Notes: a model not told the origin generated them from the letters alone. A stretch of DNA of 64,000 nucleotides from DATIXJ01 sp035518715 (GCA_035518715.1 DATIXJ010000027.1:105517-169516), one strand, 5' to 3'. Shown: positions 16,255-24,933, counted from the stretch's first letter. Numbers and translations: made by a program.

Positions 16255-16680
16255 GTGGCAGAAAACAAAACCAAGCCAACAAAAAGCAGCGTCACATCAT
16301 TCCTGAACAAGATCAAGGATAAGCAGCGGCGTGATGATTGTTACGCCATTGTCGGGATGATGCAGGAAGTTTCCCGCCTGGAGCCCGTCATGTGGGGAAG
16401 CGCGATTATCGGATTCGGAACATACCATTACGTCTACGATAGCGGCCGGGAAGGAGATACGGTAATCATCGGCTTCTCCCCGAGGAAACAGAATATTGCG
16501 ATCTACCTTATGGGCGGACTGAAGCCAATCGAGGGAGAGCTCGCGAAGCTCGGCAAGCACAAAAGAGGAGGAGGGTGCCTGTATATCGATTCTCTCGCCG
16601 ACGTGAACCATAAGGTCCTCACGAAGATCTTTGCAAAGGCATTCAAAGGTGGACAGAAAAAGATCTCACAGACGGCGTGA
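16255..16680 (+). CDS. DUF1801 domain protein
   Basis: A 141-residue protein with a GTG start, preceded by AAGGAG at a good distance. VTSFLNKIKDKQRRDDCYAIVGMM, then EPVMWGSAIIGFG, SPRKQNIAIYL and GGCLYIDSLADVN are the signature elements of the DUF1801 (YdhG-like) family, a small ligand-binding fold without known catalysis. It is followed six bases later by the next gene and then by another with a one-base gap, so 16255-17410 behaves as a three-gene operon. Confidence 0.88.
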   Translation: MAENKTKPTKSSVTSFLNKIKDKQRRDDCYAIVGMMQEVSRLEPVMWGSAIIGFGTYHYVYDSGREGDTVIIGFSPRKQNIAIYLMGGLKPIEGELAKLGKHKRGGGCLYIDSLADVNHKVLTKIFAKAFKGGQKKISQTA

Positions 16681-16686
16681 CCGGGA

Positions 16687-17157
16687 ATGAATCCCGCATT
16701 GCTCGAGTCGCTGCGAACAACATTTGTCCCGCTCGGGTTTCGGCCGGTCGAACCCGATCGAGCCGCAGCGCCGGAGCTGCAGAGGATTCTCAAGAGACAG
16801 ACCTGGAACACCAACAGAGCAATCGGGGTATTCCAGATCGAGGCGGTTCCGCCAGATTTTCACAAAGTTGTGAAAAGGTGGGGATGGAGGATTGCAAAGA
16901 AGGTCGGCTTTTTCCCTTTCTTCTATAGCCTAGGAATACAGGTCATCGTCTCTTGCAAAGGTCCCGTTGACGCGAAGATGAACCTATCACATTGCGTCAA
17001 CAAAGTTGATAACCAGCTGGCAATCGTTCAAAGTATTTTTCTGATTGATGAATCAAGCAGCAGGTTCATGCAGGCAAGAACATGGGGGCAATTGATTACC
17101 GGAAAATATCAGGATGACATTGTTCGTTGTCTCCGCCAATTTTATAAGGAGAAATGA
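16687..17157 (+). CDS. Conserved-looking protein of unknown function
   Basis: I do not recognise this 156-residue protein. It has no signal peptide or membrane segment. It contains a moderately hydrophobic central part (FFPFFYSLGIQVIVSC) and a C-terminal TWGQLITGKYQDDIVRCLRQFY. It starts six bases after the DUF1801 gene and its stop is one base before the next ATG, so it is cotranscribed with both neighbours. Confidence 0.65.
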   Translation: MNPALLESLRTTFVPLGFRPVEPDRAAAPELQRILKRQTWNTNRAIGVFQIEAVPPDFHKVVKRWGWRIAKKVGFFPFFYSLGIQVIVSCKGPVDAKMNLSHCVNKVDNQLAIVQSIFLIDESSSRFMQARTWGQLITGKYQDDIVRCLRQFYKEK

Positions 17158-17158
17158 C

Positions 17159-17410
17159 ATGTACATGCAGGTGATCGCTATACTCGTTTTCGGACTGACT
17201 GGTTATTTCCTCGGTTCGATCAAGAAGGACAAAATTTCAAACCGGTTCAACATTATTCTTCTCATTCTGCTTCTCTTTGCTGCAAACTCTCACGGGCTGG
17301 GATTCTCCGGTGTCGGTGAATTTGTCATGAAGGATAACGACATACTTCAGGGGTTGATCTTCGGGATACTGCTGCGGAGAATTTCGTTCAAGCCCTCACT
17401 GGCGATTTGA
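17159..17410 (+). CDS. Small membrane protein of unknown function
   Basis: An 83-residue protein; the ATG at 17159 is chosen because AAGGAG at 17146-17151 is seven bases upstream, overlapping the end of the previous gene. Two hydrophobic segments (VIAILVFGLTGYFLG and NIILLILLLFAA) are joined by a lysine-rich loop. No family is recognised. It is the last gene of the cassette-like run. Confidence 0.6.
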   Translation: MYMQVIAILVFGLTGYFLGSIKKDKISNRFNIILLILLLFAANSHGLGFSGVGEFVMKDNDILQGLIFGILLRRISFKPSLAI

Positions 17411-17630
17411 ATGGGTAATTTTCTCATTCATTGATGAGAGGCGGCGCTATTGATTGATTTTATGATTCAGGCAATTTTCCATTGCTCGGATGTGGCGTTA
17501 ATAAATCATTTCGAGATTGAGTCATTACAATGTACTTACGGACGATGAATTAATCGTTAATTCTTCGGGCCCATACCCAATGACATAATGAGTCAATGAC
17601 AAAATCTCCCCGCCATAGTAGTGCCATGCC

Positions 17631-19352
17631 GTGAGCTGGATATTCTCGATATCGAAGGCTGATACTCGAGCCGGGGCTCATGTGCCCTGTCATGCCCCCC
17701 TACATGTATGTTCAGGAAAAAATTTTTATCTCGCAGTGGGAGGAAATCCCGATACTGCCTTCTGGCATAATGACGGCTCCCGCGGCTGGATTGTGGCTGG
17801 GGTCGGTTTCATCCGGAAGAATTCTGATTTCTCTCTCCTCACCAAAGCAGATTGGCATCACCTTCTCGAGCAAGAGAAGTTCGATCCGGCTCTTCTCGAT
17901 GGTCACTTTGTCGTCCTTCGCTGGAATGCAGGTCGACTCGAGTGCTTCACCGACCAATTAGGGATCAGGACTCTTTACTTCGGGAAATGTGCTCATGGAA
18001 TTTGCATATCGACGCGATTGGATTGGGTCGCGCAATCGCTGAAGAGCCCGGGAATCGACTATCCCTCGCTCGGCGCAAAATGGCTCCTGCTGAATCAGTT
18101 TTCATTTGAATCCGGCATCTCCGGAATCGAGCGGCTGGGACCGTGCGGGCACGCAGCTTTCAATGCCGGGGAAGTGGTTCGGTCAGTGCCTGGAAAACGA
18201 TGGATCCCTTCCTTTGAGCCAACGACACCGGATATAGCAATACGCACCCTGCAAGAATTCGTGCGATGTGCCCTGACCCAGCGCGACCAGCCATCGCTCG
18301 GATTATCCGGAGGTCTCGATTCTCGATTTCTTCTTGCCCTGTTCGCAAACCTTTCAAAGGATGGATTCTCGACGCACACTTTCGGCGATTGCTGTGATCC
18401 GGATCTTCAGGTAGCACACCGGATCTCCATGGCGCTTGGAATTCCCCATCGACAGTTCAATGATCCGCTTCCGGATGTTCAAACGTGCATTTCCGGTCTC
18501 AAGTCATTCGCCGCTCAGGCGGCCCTGAGTGAGCCGGCATCATCATATCTCAAACTCCGTTATTATTCTTCGCTTCGTGCCAACGGCAAGATAATGGTGG
18601 ATGGCGGATTCGGTGAGATTGCCCGAAGGAAGTTCTTTAATCGACTCCTGAGATTCAGGAAACGTGCGCTTTTGAGAAGAGACTCGGCGCGCCTTGCAAG
18701 CTATGTCAGTGCCCACCGTGCAGATATCTTCTCGCCTGAGATCAATACGGCACTTCAACGCGGGGCTGTTCACGACGTGGAAAAAACACTCGACAAGTTG
18801 CCGGATACCGGGAAGATTGGATTCGAGAACCTCGCAGACCTGCTTGCGATATCCGCCCGACTCCCGAATTACGTCTGCCACGAGCAGGCGCGGATCGATG
18901 GTGAGGTTCTCAACTTTATGCCATTCTTACAACCCTCATATTTGCGTGAAGTCTTTGGCCTTCCGCTCGAAGTGAGATCGCGTGGAGGGCTCCATCACCG
19001 GTTCATCCGAGAGTTCAATTCCGATCTCACGCATTTTCCATTGTCGAAAGGCGGTGTCACATATCCCTACGGTTCCTCGACTGCCAGGGCGATGTTCACA
19101 TCAATTCTCAAATCAGGTCTTGGGAAAAAGTACACCGACCCCAAACCCGATTTACTCCTTACACACCTCCGCGAATTCGTTCTCGATACGGTCCATTCAA
19201 AAGATGTGGTGGAGAATCCGGCGTACGACTACCAGAAGGTGTCAGATGCCGTGGCGCAGTATTATTCAGGGGATTCCAGCCGACGGCTTGCAGTGGATTG
19301 GTGGCTTACATTCGAGCTGTGGAGGCAATCGTTATCGCCGCCAGCCGGTTGA
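17631..19352 (+). CDS. Asparagine synthase-like protein with degenerate glutaminase domain
   Basis: A 573-residue protein with a GTG start. The C-terminal two-thirds is an asparagine-synthetase PP-loop ATPase domain: SLGLSGGLDSRFLLAL at about residues 221-236 is the pyrophosphate-binding loop. The N-terminal part has remnants of a class II amidotransferase fold (LLDGHFVVLRWNAGRLECFTDQLGIRTLYF), but the protein starts MSW, without the Cys2 nucleophile needed to release ammonia from glutamine. It is likely a glutamine-independent amide or adenylating ligase. Such proteins are frequent in surface-polysaccharide and lasso-peptide loci. The promoter lies in the 220-base spacer upstream, which also has a GAATTAA/TTAATTC dyad. 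Confidence 0.85.
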   Translation: MSWIFSISKADTRAGAHVPCHAPLHVCSGKNFYLAVGGNPDTAFWHNDGSRGWIVAGVGFIRKNSDFSLLTKADWHHLLEQEKFDPALLDGHFVVLRWNAGRLECFTDQLGIRTLYFGKCAHGICISTRLDWVAQSLKSPGIDYPSLGAKWLLLNQFSFESGISGIERLGPCGHAAFNAGEVVRSVPGKRWIPSFEPTTPDIAIRTLQEFVRCALTQRDQPSLGLSGGLDSRFLLALFANLSKDGFSTHTFGDCCDPDLQVAHRISMALGIPHRQFNDPLPDVQTCISGLKSFAAQAALSEPASSYLKLRYYSSLRANGKIMVDGGFGEIARRKFFNRLLRFRKRALLRRDSARLASYVSAHRADIFSPEINTALQRGAVHDVEKTLDKLPDTGKIGFENLADLLAISARLPNYVCHEQARIDGEVLNFMPFLQPSYLREVFGLPLEVRSRGGLHHRFIREFNSDLTHFPLSKGGVTYPYGSSTARAMFTSILKSGLGKKYTDPKPDLLLTHLREFVLDTVHSKDVVENPAYDYQKVSDAVAQYYSGDSSRRLAVDWWLTFELWRQSLSPPAG

Positions 19353-19405
19353 GCCCCTCGAAAGAGCATAGTCCAATATCCCGTCTATCCTCCTCCTGAA
19401 AACTC

Positions 19406-19434
19406 TTGCACGCTTCACCGCGATTTCTTACAAT
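19406..19434 (+). promoter_or_regulatory. Putative sigma-70-like promoter
   Basis: TTGCAC (19406-19411), a 17-base spacer and TACAAT (19429-19434) precede the hydrolase gene. Transcription would start near 19441, just upstream of the AAGGAG ribosome site at 19456-19461. Judged by eye only; promoters of this bacterial group are often non-canonical. Confidence 0.4.
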
Positions 19435-19467
19435 ATCCTCTTGTCAATTGACTATAAGGAGATTCCT

Positions 19468-20454
19468 GTGAGATCTTTCATCAGCCGTGTGCGATCAACC
19501 CGAATTTTCGTAGGCTGCATGACTGCAATCATTCTTTGCTCATGTGCGCAGCAGGGCCCGAAGCTTCTCCCCGTTGGAGAAGGGCGCATCGCCGTCCACG
19601 GCGGGAATATCTGGTACAAAATTTCTGGGAGCATCCGCGGCATACCGGTTGTCCTGCTCCACGGCGGTCCCGGCTTTTCTAGCTTCTATATGAAGCCGTT
19701 CGATGATCTCTCGGACAGCCGCCAGGTGATACGTTACGATCAGCTCGGAGGCGGGAAATCAGACAAGATTACCGACACCACGATGTTCACTGTTGATCAC
19801 TTTGTGCGCGAACTCGATTCGCTGCGCTCATATTTTGGAATAGAAAAATGGCATATCCTGGGTCACTCGTGGGGAACAATGCTCGCCGTTGAATACTATA
19901 AGCTGCATCCCGAACATGTGGCAAGTCTCACGCTCTGCAGCGCATCGCTCGACATCCCGGCATGGGAGAAGAACGCCAGGGAGCTCATGAAGACGTTGTC
20001 GGATTCATCACAGCGCGCGATCCGCGCGGCAGAGGCAGCAAAGAAGTTTGATGATTCATCATATCAAAATGCCATTGGCGAATTCTATGGGAAATATGTT
20101 TTTCGTCACTCTGTTCAGGCAGATCTCGACAGTACCCTGGCGACCATGGCAGAAGGGCTCTACAATTACATGCAGGGGCCGAGTGAGTTCACCATTACCG
20201 GGACGCTCAGGAATTATGACGCAACACCATATCTGCACGAGATCAAAGTCCCGGTACTCTATACGGTAGGTGAATTTGACGAGGCCGGTCCGCAGCTCAT
20301 CGAGCGCTTTGCGTCACTGACTCCGGGCGCGAAAATAGTGGTGCTGAAAGGTGCGGCACACATCACGCCGTGGGATGCCCATGAGGAGAATGTGAGGGTT
20401 GTGAGAGATTTCCTCCACGGGGTGGACTCAGCTTTAGCAGCGGTAAAGCAATAG
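19468..20454 (+). CDS. Alpha/beta hydrolase lipoprotein, proline iminopeptidase-like (S33)
   Basis: The GTG at 19468 lies six bases after AAGGAG (19456-19461), which decides the start and gives 328 residues. The N-terminus has two arginines, a hydrophobic run and ILCSC as lipobox, so the enzyme is probably a membrane-anchored lipoprotein outside the cytoplasm. The catalytic core follows the S33 pattern: LLHGGPGFSSFY (oxyanion region), YDQLGGGKSD, and HILGHSWGTMLAVEYY with the nucleophile Ser in GHSWG. The acid is likely in GEFDEAGP and the histidine in GAAHITPWD. It probably cleaves N-terminal proline or a similar small substrate. Confidence 0.9.
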   Translation: MRSFISRVRSTRIFVGCMTAIILCSCAQQGPKLLPVGEGRIAVHGGNIWYKISGSIRGIPVVLLHGGPGFSSFYMKPFDDLSDSRQVIRYDQLGGGKSDKITDTTMFTVDHFVRELDSLRSYFGIEKWHILGHSWGTMLAVEYYKLHPEHVASLTLCSASLDIPAWEKNARELMKTLSDSSQRAIRAAEAAKKFDDSSYQNAIGEFYGKYVFRHSVQADLDSTLATMAEGLYNYMQGPSEFTITGTLRNYDATPYLHEIKVPVLYTVGEFDEAGPQLIERFASLTPGAKIVVLKGAAHITPWDAHEENVRVVRDFLHGVDSALAAVKQ

Positions 20455-20468
20455 ATCCGGATCGTACC

Positions 20469-20897
20469 GTGAGACTCTGGAGTATACATCCCCGATATCT
20501 TGATGCGAAAGGACTCGTTGCTCTCTGGAGAGAAGGGCTCCTTGCGAAAAAGGTTCTTGAAGGCAGAACGAAGGGATACAGGCATCATCCGCAGCTCATG
20601 CGATTTCGTGAACAGATCTCTCCGGTTGCGGGTATCAACAGGTATCTTCATGAAGTCTGGATTGAATCTGCGGCAAGGGGATACTCATTCGACCGTGGTA
20701 AGTTGGCGCCCCGTCGAAAGGTGCCAAGGATTCCGGTGACATCCGGTCAGTTGAAGTTCGAGCTGGAACACCTCCGCGCCAAGCTTCGCCTGCGGGACAC
20801 GAAACGCTTTCAGCTCCTCAGGAGTGTGAGGGAACCGCGGCCACATCCGCTTTTCAGAGTCCGAAGAGGGCGAATCGAACGATGGGAAAAGCAGTGA
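20469..20897 (+). CDS. Pyrimidine dimer DNA glycosylase/endonuclease V-like protein
   Basis: A 142-residue protein with a GTG start. MRLWSIHPRYLDAKGLVALWREGLLAKKVL and TKGYRHHPQLMRF are the conserved N-terminal helices of the Pyr_excise family, named after T4 endonuclease V. The phage enzyme uses an N-terminal threonine as nucleophile; here Arg follows Met, so the glycosylase activity should not be assumed. The C-terminus is strongly basic, as expected for DNA binding. It overlaps the next gene by 16 bases. Confidence 0.8.
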   Translation: MRLWSIHPRYLDAKGLVALWREGLLAKKVLEGRTKGYRHHPQLMRFREQISPVAGINRYLHEVWIESAARGYSFDRGKLAPRRKVPRIPVTSGQLKFELEHLRAKLRLRDTKRFQLLRSVREPRPHPLFRVRRGRIERWEKQ

Positions 20898-21247
20898 GTC
20901 GCGAGAGGGTGTCGGTGATAGGAAAGTTCGTCAATACGTGGCACCTTTCCGTTGAGGAGAGACGAGCCGTCGGTACCATTTCGGGCTCGGAAATACTTGA
21001 TGCGATATTGAAGATTATTGAGAACGAGGGAAGATATCCTGTGCATTACAGTGCGGATTCAGATTACCAGGGAACGCTGCTCTACCGGAGCGACAACACA
21101 TTTATCGTTGTCACGAAAGCGGAGGTGGGTGTTCAACGCTATGCCGTGATTGAGAAAAGAGTATTTGAGAATGCCGATAGTGCTGTTCGCTATGCGGCAA
21201 TGAAGATATTCCCATCGGGGTTCGACGGAGTGAAGATAGACTGGTAA
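20882..21247 (+). CDS. Hypothetical protein
   Basis: A 121-residue protein of unknown family. It begins inside the end of the upstream glycosylase-like gene (16-base overlap), indicating coupled expression. The sequence has a short basic N-terminus, a helix-like region (EILDAILKIIENEG) and beta-strand patterns (GTLLYRSDNTFIVVTKAEVG). No signal peptide or metal motif. Confidence 0.55.
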   Translation: MGKAVSRERVSVIGKFVNTWHLSVEERRAVGTISGSEILDAILKIIENEGRYPVHYSADSDYQGTLLYRSDNTFIVVTKAEVGVQRYAVIEKRVFENADSAVRYAAMKIFPSGFDGVKIDW

Positions 21248-21281
21248 TGGGCGCGGGTAATTTCCCGGAGAGAAGAAACTA

Positions 21282-21632
21282 ATGATCATCGTAGTTTTAA
21301 AGGTTGAAGGATCCGAATATTCCGGGAAGGCGGAGTCGCGTCGCCGTCCGATTCTTCTTCTTGTGATGCCTGTGGCTGTTGCCACGGCAGTTGCCTGGAT
21401 CGACTCGCGTCCAACCTGGGATGACGCCGGTGTCACCGCGATGCTCCTGATTTTCACTGCAGCAGGCGGATCCCTTGGCGGCCTCTCCTGGCGGTTGGCG
21501 TCAGTCCTTGTCGGCGGGCCGATTGTACTGTGGGAAATATGGCACGGGCCCGGAGTTCTCATCGTCGTCCCGGTCGTCGTTGCGGGGGCAATTGCAGGAA
21601 TGGTTGTTCGCCGGTGGACCCGGCTTGTCTGA
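21282..21632 (+). CDS. Small hydrophobic membrane protein
   Basis: A 116-residue protein with about four hydrophobic segments rich in Val, Ala and Gly after a polar 20-residue N-terminus; it ends in RRWTRLV. No family recognised. The ATG lies 34 bases after the previous stop, with GGAGAGAAG upstream as a possible ribosome site. Confidence 0.5.
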   Translation: MIIVVLKVEGSEYSGKAESRRRPILLLVMPVAVATAVAWIDSRPTWDDAGVTAMLLIFTAAGGSLGGLSWRLASVLVGGPIVLWEIWHGPGVLIVVPVVVAGAIAGMVVRRWTRLV

Positions 21633-21717
21633 GTCCTGTTGTAATTTTCTTCCATCCCCGTCTGGTTCCGAATGGGAGTAATCCTGAAGCTTCGCGTGTG
21701 ATGCCTCGCAACTCCCA

Positions 21718-21746
21718 TTGACTTTCCCGTCATATTTTCCTACCAT
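21718..21746 (+). promoter_or_regulatory. Putative sigma-70-like promoter
   Basis: TTGACT (21718-21723), a 17-base spacer and TACCAT (21741-21746). It would drive the secreted protein gene at 21883 with a leader of about 130 bases. A 9-bp dyad AATGGGAGT/ACTCCCATT (21671-21679 and 21711-21719) touches the -35 element. Confidence 0.35.
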
Positions 21747-21882
21747 TCTGACATCAGAATTAAGATCTTCGTGTTCAACGGATGAGAGAGAGGCTCTTCT
21801 TACGGTAACGAAGGACTTTTACACAATCTGAAATCACCATTCTCGCCCGTTTCAATTTCCATTTTGCATTGGAGGTTTGACG

Positions 21883-22707
21883 ATGAATCGCGACAGGAGT
21901 ATCCGATTGATTTGTCTTCTGGTGTCATTGCTCATTTCGGATGTCTGCGGGTTTGGTCAGGCGGTCTTCGTTCCAGATACTTCGACTTGGGAATATACAT
22001 TCCGGGAAATTCCCGGATGGTTCGATGCAAATTTCTCCGATACCAGTTTGTCCCTCGGCAAGGCTCCATTTGGAAACTACTTTGCCACAAGACATGGTTG
22101 GCACTATACGACGGAATTTCCCGAGTGGTCGACGCTCTATGTCAGAAAGGTGTTTTCCCTTGGAAGCGATTTCGATGACATGGAAATACACGCCGGATGG
22201 GATAATATCCTGTCGCTCTATATCAATGGGGTTCGGATTGACAGCATTGACAAGATCGGCTTTGCAGCGAAGTGGAACAGAACCATCCCGGTTCCCAACA
22301 CCATCTTTACGGCGAACGCAACGAACGTGATCGCCGCGCGGGTGATCGATTACGGCGGAGGTACAGGGTTCGATCTGGAATTGACCGGGACACAAAAATT
22401 TGCCCATCCTCCATCGCCGCACCGGGTCATCGACCTAACAATCAGGAATTCTCGTTCAGCAATACTGAGTCGTACCGTTACGATCGAATTCTCATTACCA
22501 TCAGCCGCGGGAGTGAAGCTGCTGATTTATGACGGGTCCGGTAAGCTCATCCGCCGGCTCGTTGAGGACCACCTCTCCGCCGGACGCCATGTTCTGGAAT
22601 GGGATCTCAGGGATGCGTATGGTCGCAGCGTTCCTCATGGCGAATATCTCTATAAACTACTTGCAGGGAAAACAACTGTAAAGAAAAAGGCATATCTCCA
22701 ACGATGA
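21883..22707 (+). CDS. Secreted protein with C-terminal FlgD-Ig-like/type IX sorting module
   Basis: GGAGG at 21871-21875, seven bases before the ATG at 21883, sets the start (274 residues). A signal peptide follows: arginine-containing n-region, a leucine-rich core, and cleavage near CGFGQA. The central part is a jelly-roll-like domain (AGWDNILSLYINGVRID, as in galactose-binding folds). The last 75 residues (EFSLPSAAGVKLLIYDGSGKLIRRL ... GEYLYKLLAG) form the FlgD-Ig-like tail used as a type IX secretion signal in FCB bacteria. Probably surface-exposed or released. A good terminator lies downstream. Confidence 0.8.
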   Translation: MNRDRSIRLICLLVSLLISDVCGFGQAVFVPDTSTWEYTFREIPGWFDANFSDTSLSLGKAPFGNYFATRHGWHYTTEFPEWSTLYVRKVFSLGSDFDDMEIHAGWDNILSLYINGVRIDSIDKIGFAAKWNRTIPVPNTIFTANATNVIAARVIDYGGGTGFDLELTGTQKFAHPPSPHRVIDLTIRNSRSAILSRTVTIEFSLPSAAGVKLLIYDGSGKLIRRLVEDHLSAGRHVLEWDLRDAYGRSVPHGEYLYKLLAGKTTVKKKAYLQR

Positions 22708-22775
22708 TCGCCTTCACGGGCTTCGTTCCAATATCCCGGTGAAAGCCCGCACGAGCGAAAGCCATTATGCTTTCC

Positions 22776-22812
22776 GAAGCCCTGCCGGAATGAGCAGGGC
22801 TTCGTTGTTTTG
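22776..22812 (+). terminator. Rho-independent terminator
   Basis: A perfect 10-bp stem, GAAGCCCTGC (22776-22785) and GCAGGGCTTC (22794-22803), with an 8-base loop, followed by GTTGTTTTG. It separates the secreted protein gene from the downstream glycan operon. Confidence 0.8.
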
Positions 22813-22864
22813 TGTCGTATTTTTCACTATTATAGCGGTTTAACAGCAATCGAAGAGCTTCGAA

Positions 22865-23971
22865 ATGAGAAATCCGATACAGGTTTCAAAACCGGTTATT
22901 GCCCCCGATGAACGGGCCCGTGTCGATCAGGTACTTCAGTCGGGAATGATCGCCTCGGGGAAAGTTGTCGAAGAGTTCGAGCAAAAATTCTCCGCTTATT
23001 GCGGCTGCAAATTTGGTATTGCAACAAGCAACGGTACCACCGCACTTCATGCCGCTCTTCAAACACTGGGGATCGGCAAGGGCGACAAGGTGCTGACGAC
23101 TCCCTTCACCTTCATCGCCTCCACGAATTCGATTGCGTACTGCGGTGCAACACCGGTCTTTGGAGATATCGACCCGAAAACCTATAACCTGGATCCGGAA
23201 TCCGCCCGGGCGATCCTCGCGAAGCAAAGGGATATCAAGGCGATTCTCCTTGTCCATCTTTACGGTCTCCCGTGTGATATGGATGCATTCCTCCGGCTGA
23301 AGAAGGAGTTCGGCGTGCTTCTTATCGAGGACTGCGCTCAGGCGCACGGTGCAACATACGGCGGACGGAAAGTCGGGTCGATCGGTGACATCGGGGTGTT
23401 CAGCTTTTACGCTACGAAAAATCTTACCACCGGCGAAGGGGGCATGATCGTGACTCACGATGAATCGGTCTCCAAGTGCATCCGCAAACTTATCAATCAC
23501 GGGAGAACCGGACAATATGAGCACGATATCCTCGGATACAACTACCGGATGACGAATATTGCCGCAGCGATCGGGATCGGTCAGCTGGAAAAGCTCGATA
23601 CGAACAATCGACGGAGGCAGGAAATTGCAGCCCGGTACACGAGGGAGTTTTCAGCGCTTCCATGGTTAAAAGTTCCTCATGTCCCGGCAGGCAGTACGCA
23701 CGTCTATCATCAATATACACTCCGAACTCCCAGGCGGGATACATTCAGGAAGTATCTGGGAGACAATCAGATCGGGAGCTTCATCGTTTACCCTCTCCCC
23801 AACTGCCAGCAGCCGCTGTACCGGGGAACGTGTGACTGCGATCCCAAGGGCGACCGGATCTGCGGGAATTCGATCAACGCAAGTGCGGAAGTGCTGTCAA
23901 TTCCGGTCCATCCATACCTCACCAAGGACGATATCGAGCATATCGTCTCGACCGTAAAGAAGTTCCATTGA
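22865..23971 (+). CDS. DegT/DnrJ/EryC1/StrS-type PLP-dependent sugar aminotransferase
   Basis: A 368-residue protein of normal family length. It carries the phosphate- and ring-binding elements ATSNGTTALHAAL (residues 53-65), IEDCAQAHGA (154-163, with Asp156 contacting the PLP nitrogen) and the internal aldimine lysine K185 in FYATKNLTTGEGG. GYNYRMTNIAAAIG and HVYHQYTLR are typical of WbpE/ArnB-like sugar 3- or 4-aminotransferases. It transfers an amino group to a nucleotide keto-sugar, so the glycan of this operon should contain an amino sugar. First gene of a four-gene operon; its stop overlaps the following ATG. Confidence 0.95.
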   Translation: MRNPIQVSKPVIAPDERARVDQVLQSGMIASGKVVEEFEQKFSAYCGCKFGIATSNGTTALHAALQTLGIGKGDKVLTTPFTFIASTNSIAYCGATPVFGDIDPKTYNLDPESARAILAKQRDIKAILLVHLYGLPCDMDAFLRLKKEFGVLLIEDCAQAHGATYGGRKVGSIGDIGVFSFYATKNLTTGEGGMIVTHDESVSKCIRKLINHGRTGQYEHDILGYNYRMTNIAAAIGIGQLEKLDTNNRRRQEIAARYTREFSALPWLKVPHVPAGSTHVYHQYTLRTPRRDTFRKYLGDNQIGSFIVYPLPNCQQPLYRGTCDCDPKGDRICGNSINASAEVLSIPVHPYLTKDDIEHIVSTVKKFH

Positions 23972-24924
23972 TGTCGGTACCGGCGCGCAACCCACAAGAG
24001 AAAGCTCCAGCAGTTCCACGTGTCGCAGTCATCCTGGTGCATTTGGAGCAGGAAGTTCTTACCGCTGATTGCATCGAATCGCTTCGGCACGTCTCGTATC
24101 CGAACGTCGATATTGTCCTCGTCGACAACGGGTCAACGAATGGGTCGGGTCTTCGGCTTCAGATGAAATTCCCCGATATTCACTTTATACGCAACGAAAC
24201 GAACTCGGGTTTTGCCGGCGGAAACAACGTGGGAATCCGTCTGGCTCTGGAGCGTGGTGCTGATTACATCATGCTGCTCAATAACGACACCGTTGTGGAT
24301 TCCGGCTTCATCGAACCGTTAGTCAGGTATGCAGACACCAACTCTTCGGTTGGGGTTCAGGGTTGCAAGATTTATTTCTTTGATCCGAACGACAAGCTGT
24401 GGTTTGCGGGAGGATGCCTCAAACCCCATTCCGGCAGGGGGTACCACCGCGGACTCCTTGAGCCGGATTCCGGTCAGTATGACAACATTGAGGAAACCGA
24501 CTTTGTGACCGGCTGCATGATGTTCATTGCGAGCCATGTGATACGCGAAGTCGGGTTTCTCGACGAGCAATGGTTTCTCTACCTCGAGGATGTTGACTGG
24601 TGCATGCGTGCCCGTCGTGCCGGATATCTGATCGTGTATAATCCTCGCTCGGTGATTTGGCATAAGGCCTCCTCTTCAACGAGGCACGACAGCCCGGTCT
24701 ATCTCTACTTCACGATGCGGAATAAAATTCTCTTTGTTCGGCGGTATTCGGGAATTTTTCACTGGGGTTTGCGTATTCCCTATTTTCTTTTCTTCTACGG
24801 ACGCCAATTGATACGAATGAGGATTAAATGGAAGTCAAAAGCCGGAACGCGGGCAGTTTGGGCCGGACTGATGGATGGGCTCCATGGCGTGACCGGAAAA
24901 GGGAGCATTGATTTACTAACCTGA
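23971..24924 (+). CDS. Glycosyltransferase family 2, rhamnosyltransferase-like
   Basis: The ATG at 23971 overlaps the upstream stop by one base (TGATG), giving 317 residues. GT-A features: VILVHLEQE, DNGSTNGSG, metal-binding LNNDTVVD (DxD-equivalent NND) and the acceptor motif LEDVDWCMRARRAGY followed by IWHKASSS. A C-terminal hydrophobic patch suggests peripheral membrane binding. Co-linear along its whole length with the GT2 at 4017-4922, including the GxYHRGL and VTGC stretches, so the two operons share a duplicated transferase. Confidence 0.93.
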   Translation: MSVPARNPQEKAPAVPRVAVILVHLEQEVLTADCIESLRHVSYPNVDIVLVDNGSTNGSGLRLQMKFPDIHFIRNETNSGFAGGNNVGIRLALERGADYIMLLNNDTVVDSGFIEPLVRYADTNSSVGVQGCKIYFFDPNDKLWFAGGCLKPHSGRGYHRGLLEPDSGQYDNIEETDFVTGCMMFIASHVIREVGFLDEQWFLYLEDVDWCMRARRAGYLIVYNPRSVIWHKASSSTRHDSPVYLYFTMRNKILFVRRYSGIFHWGLRIPYFLFFYGRQLIRMRIKWKSKAGTRAVWAGLMDGLHGVTGKGSIDLLT

Positions 24925-24933
24925 CCATTCTCC

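Noticed and set aside
15845..16306. 153-codon plus-strand frame
   Set aside because: Crosses a palindrome and overlaps the well-supported DUF1801 start with its ribosome site; composition is not protein-like.
21671..21719. AATGGGAGT/ACTCCCATT dyad as a terminator
   Set aside because: The 31-base loop and lack of a T-run make termination unlikely; noted only because it touches a possible -35 box.
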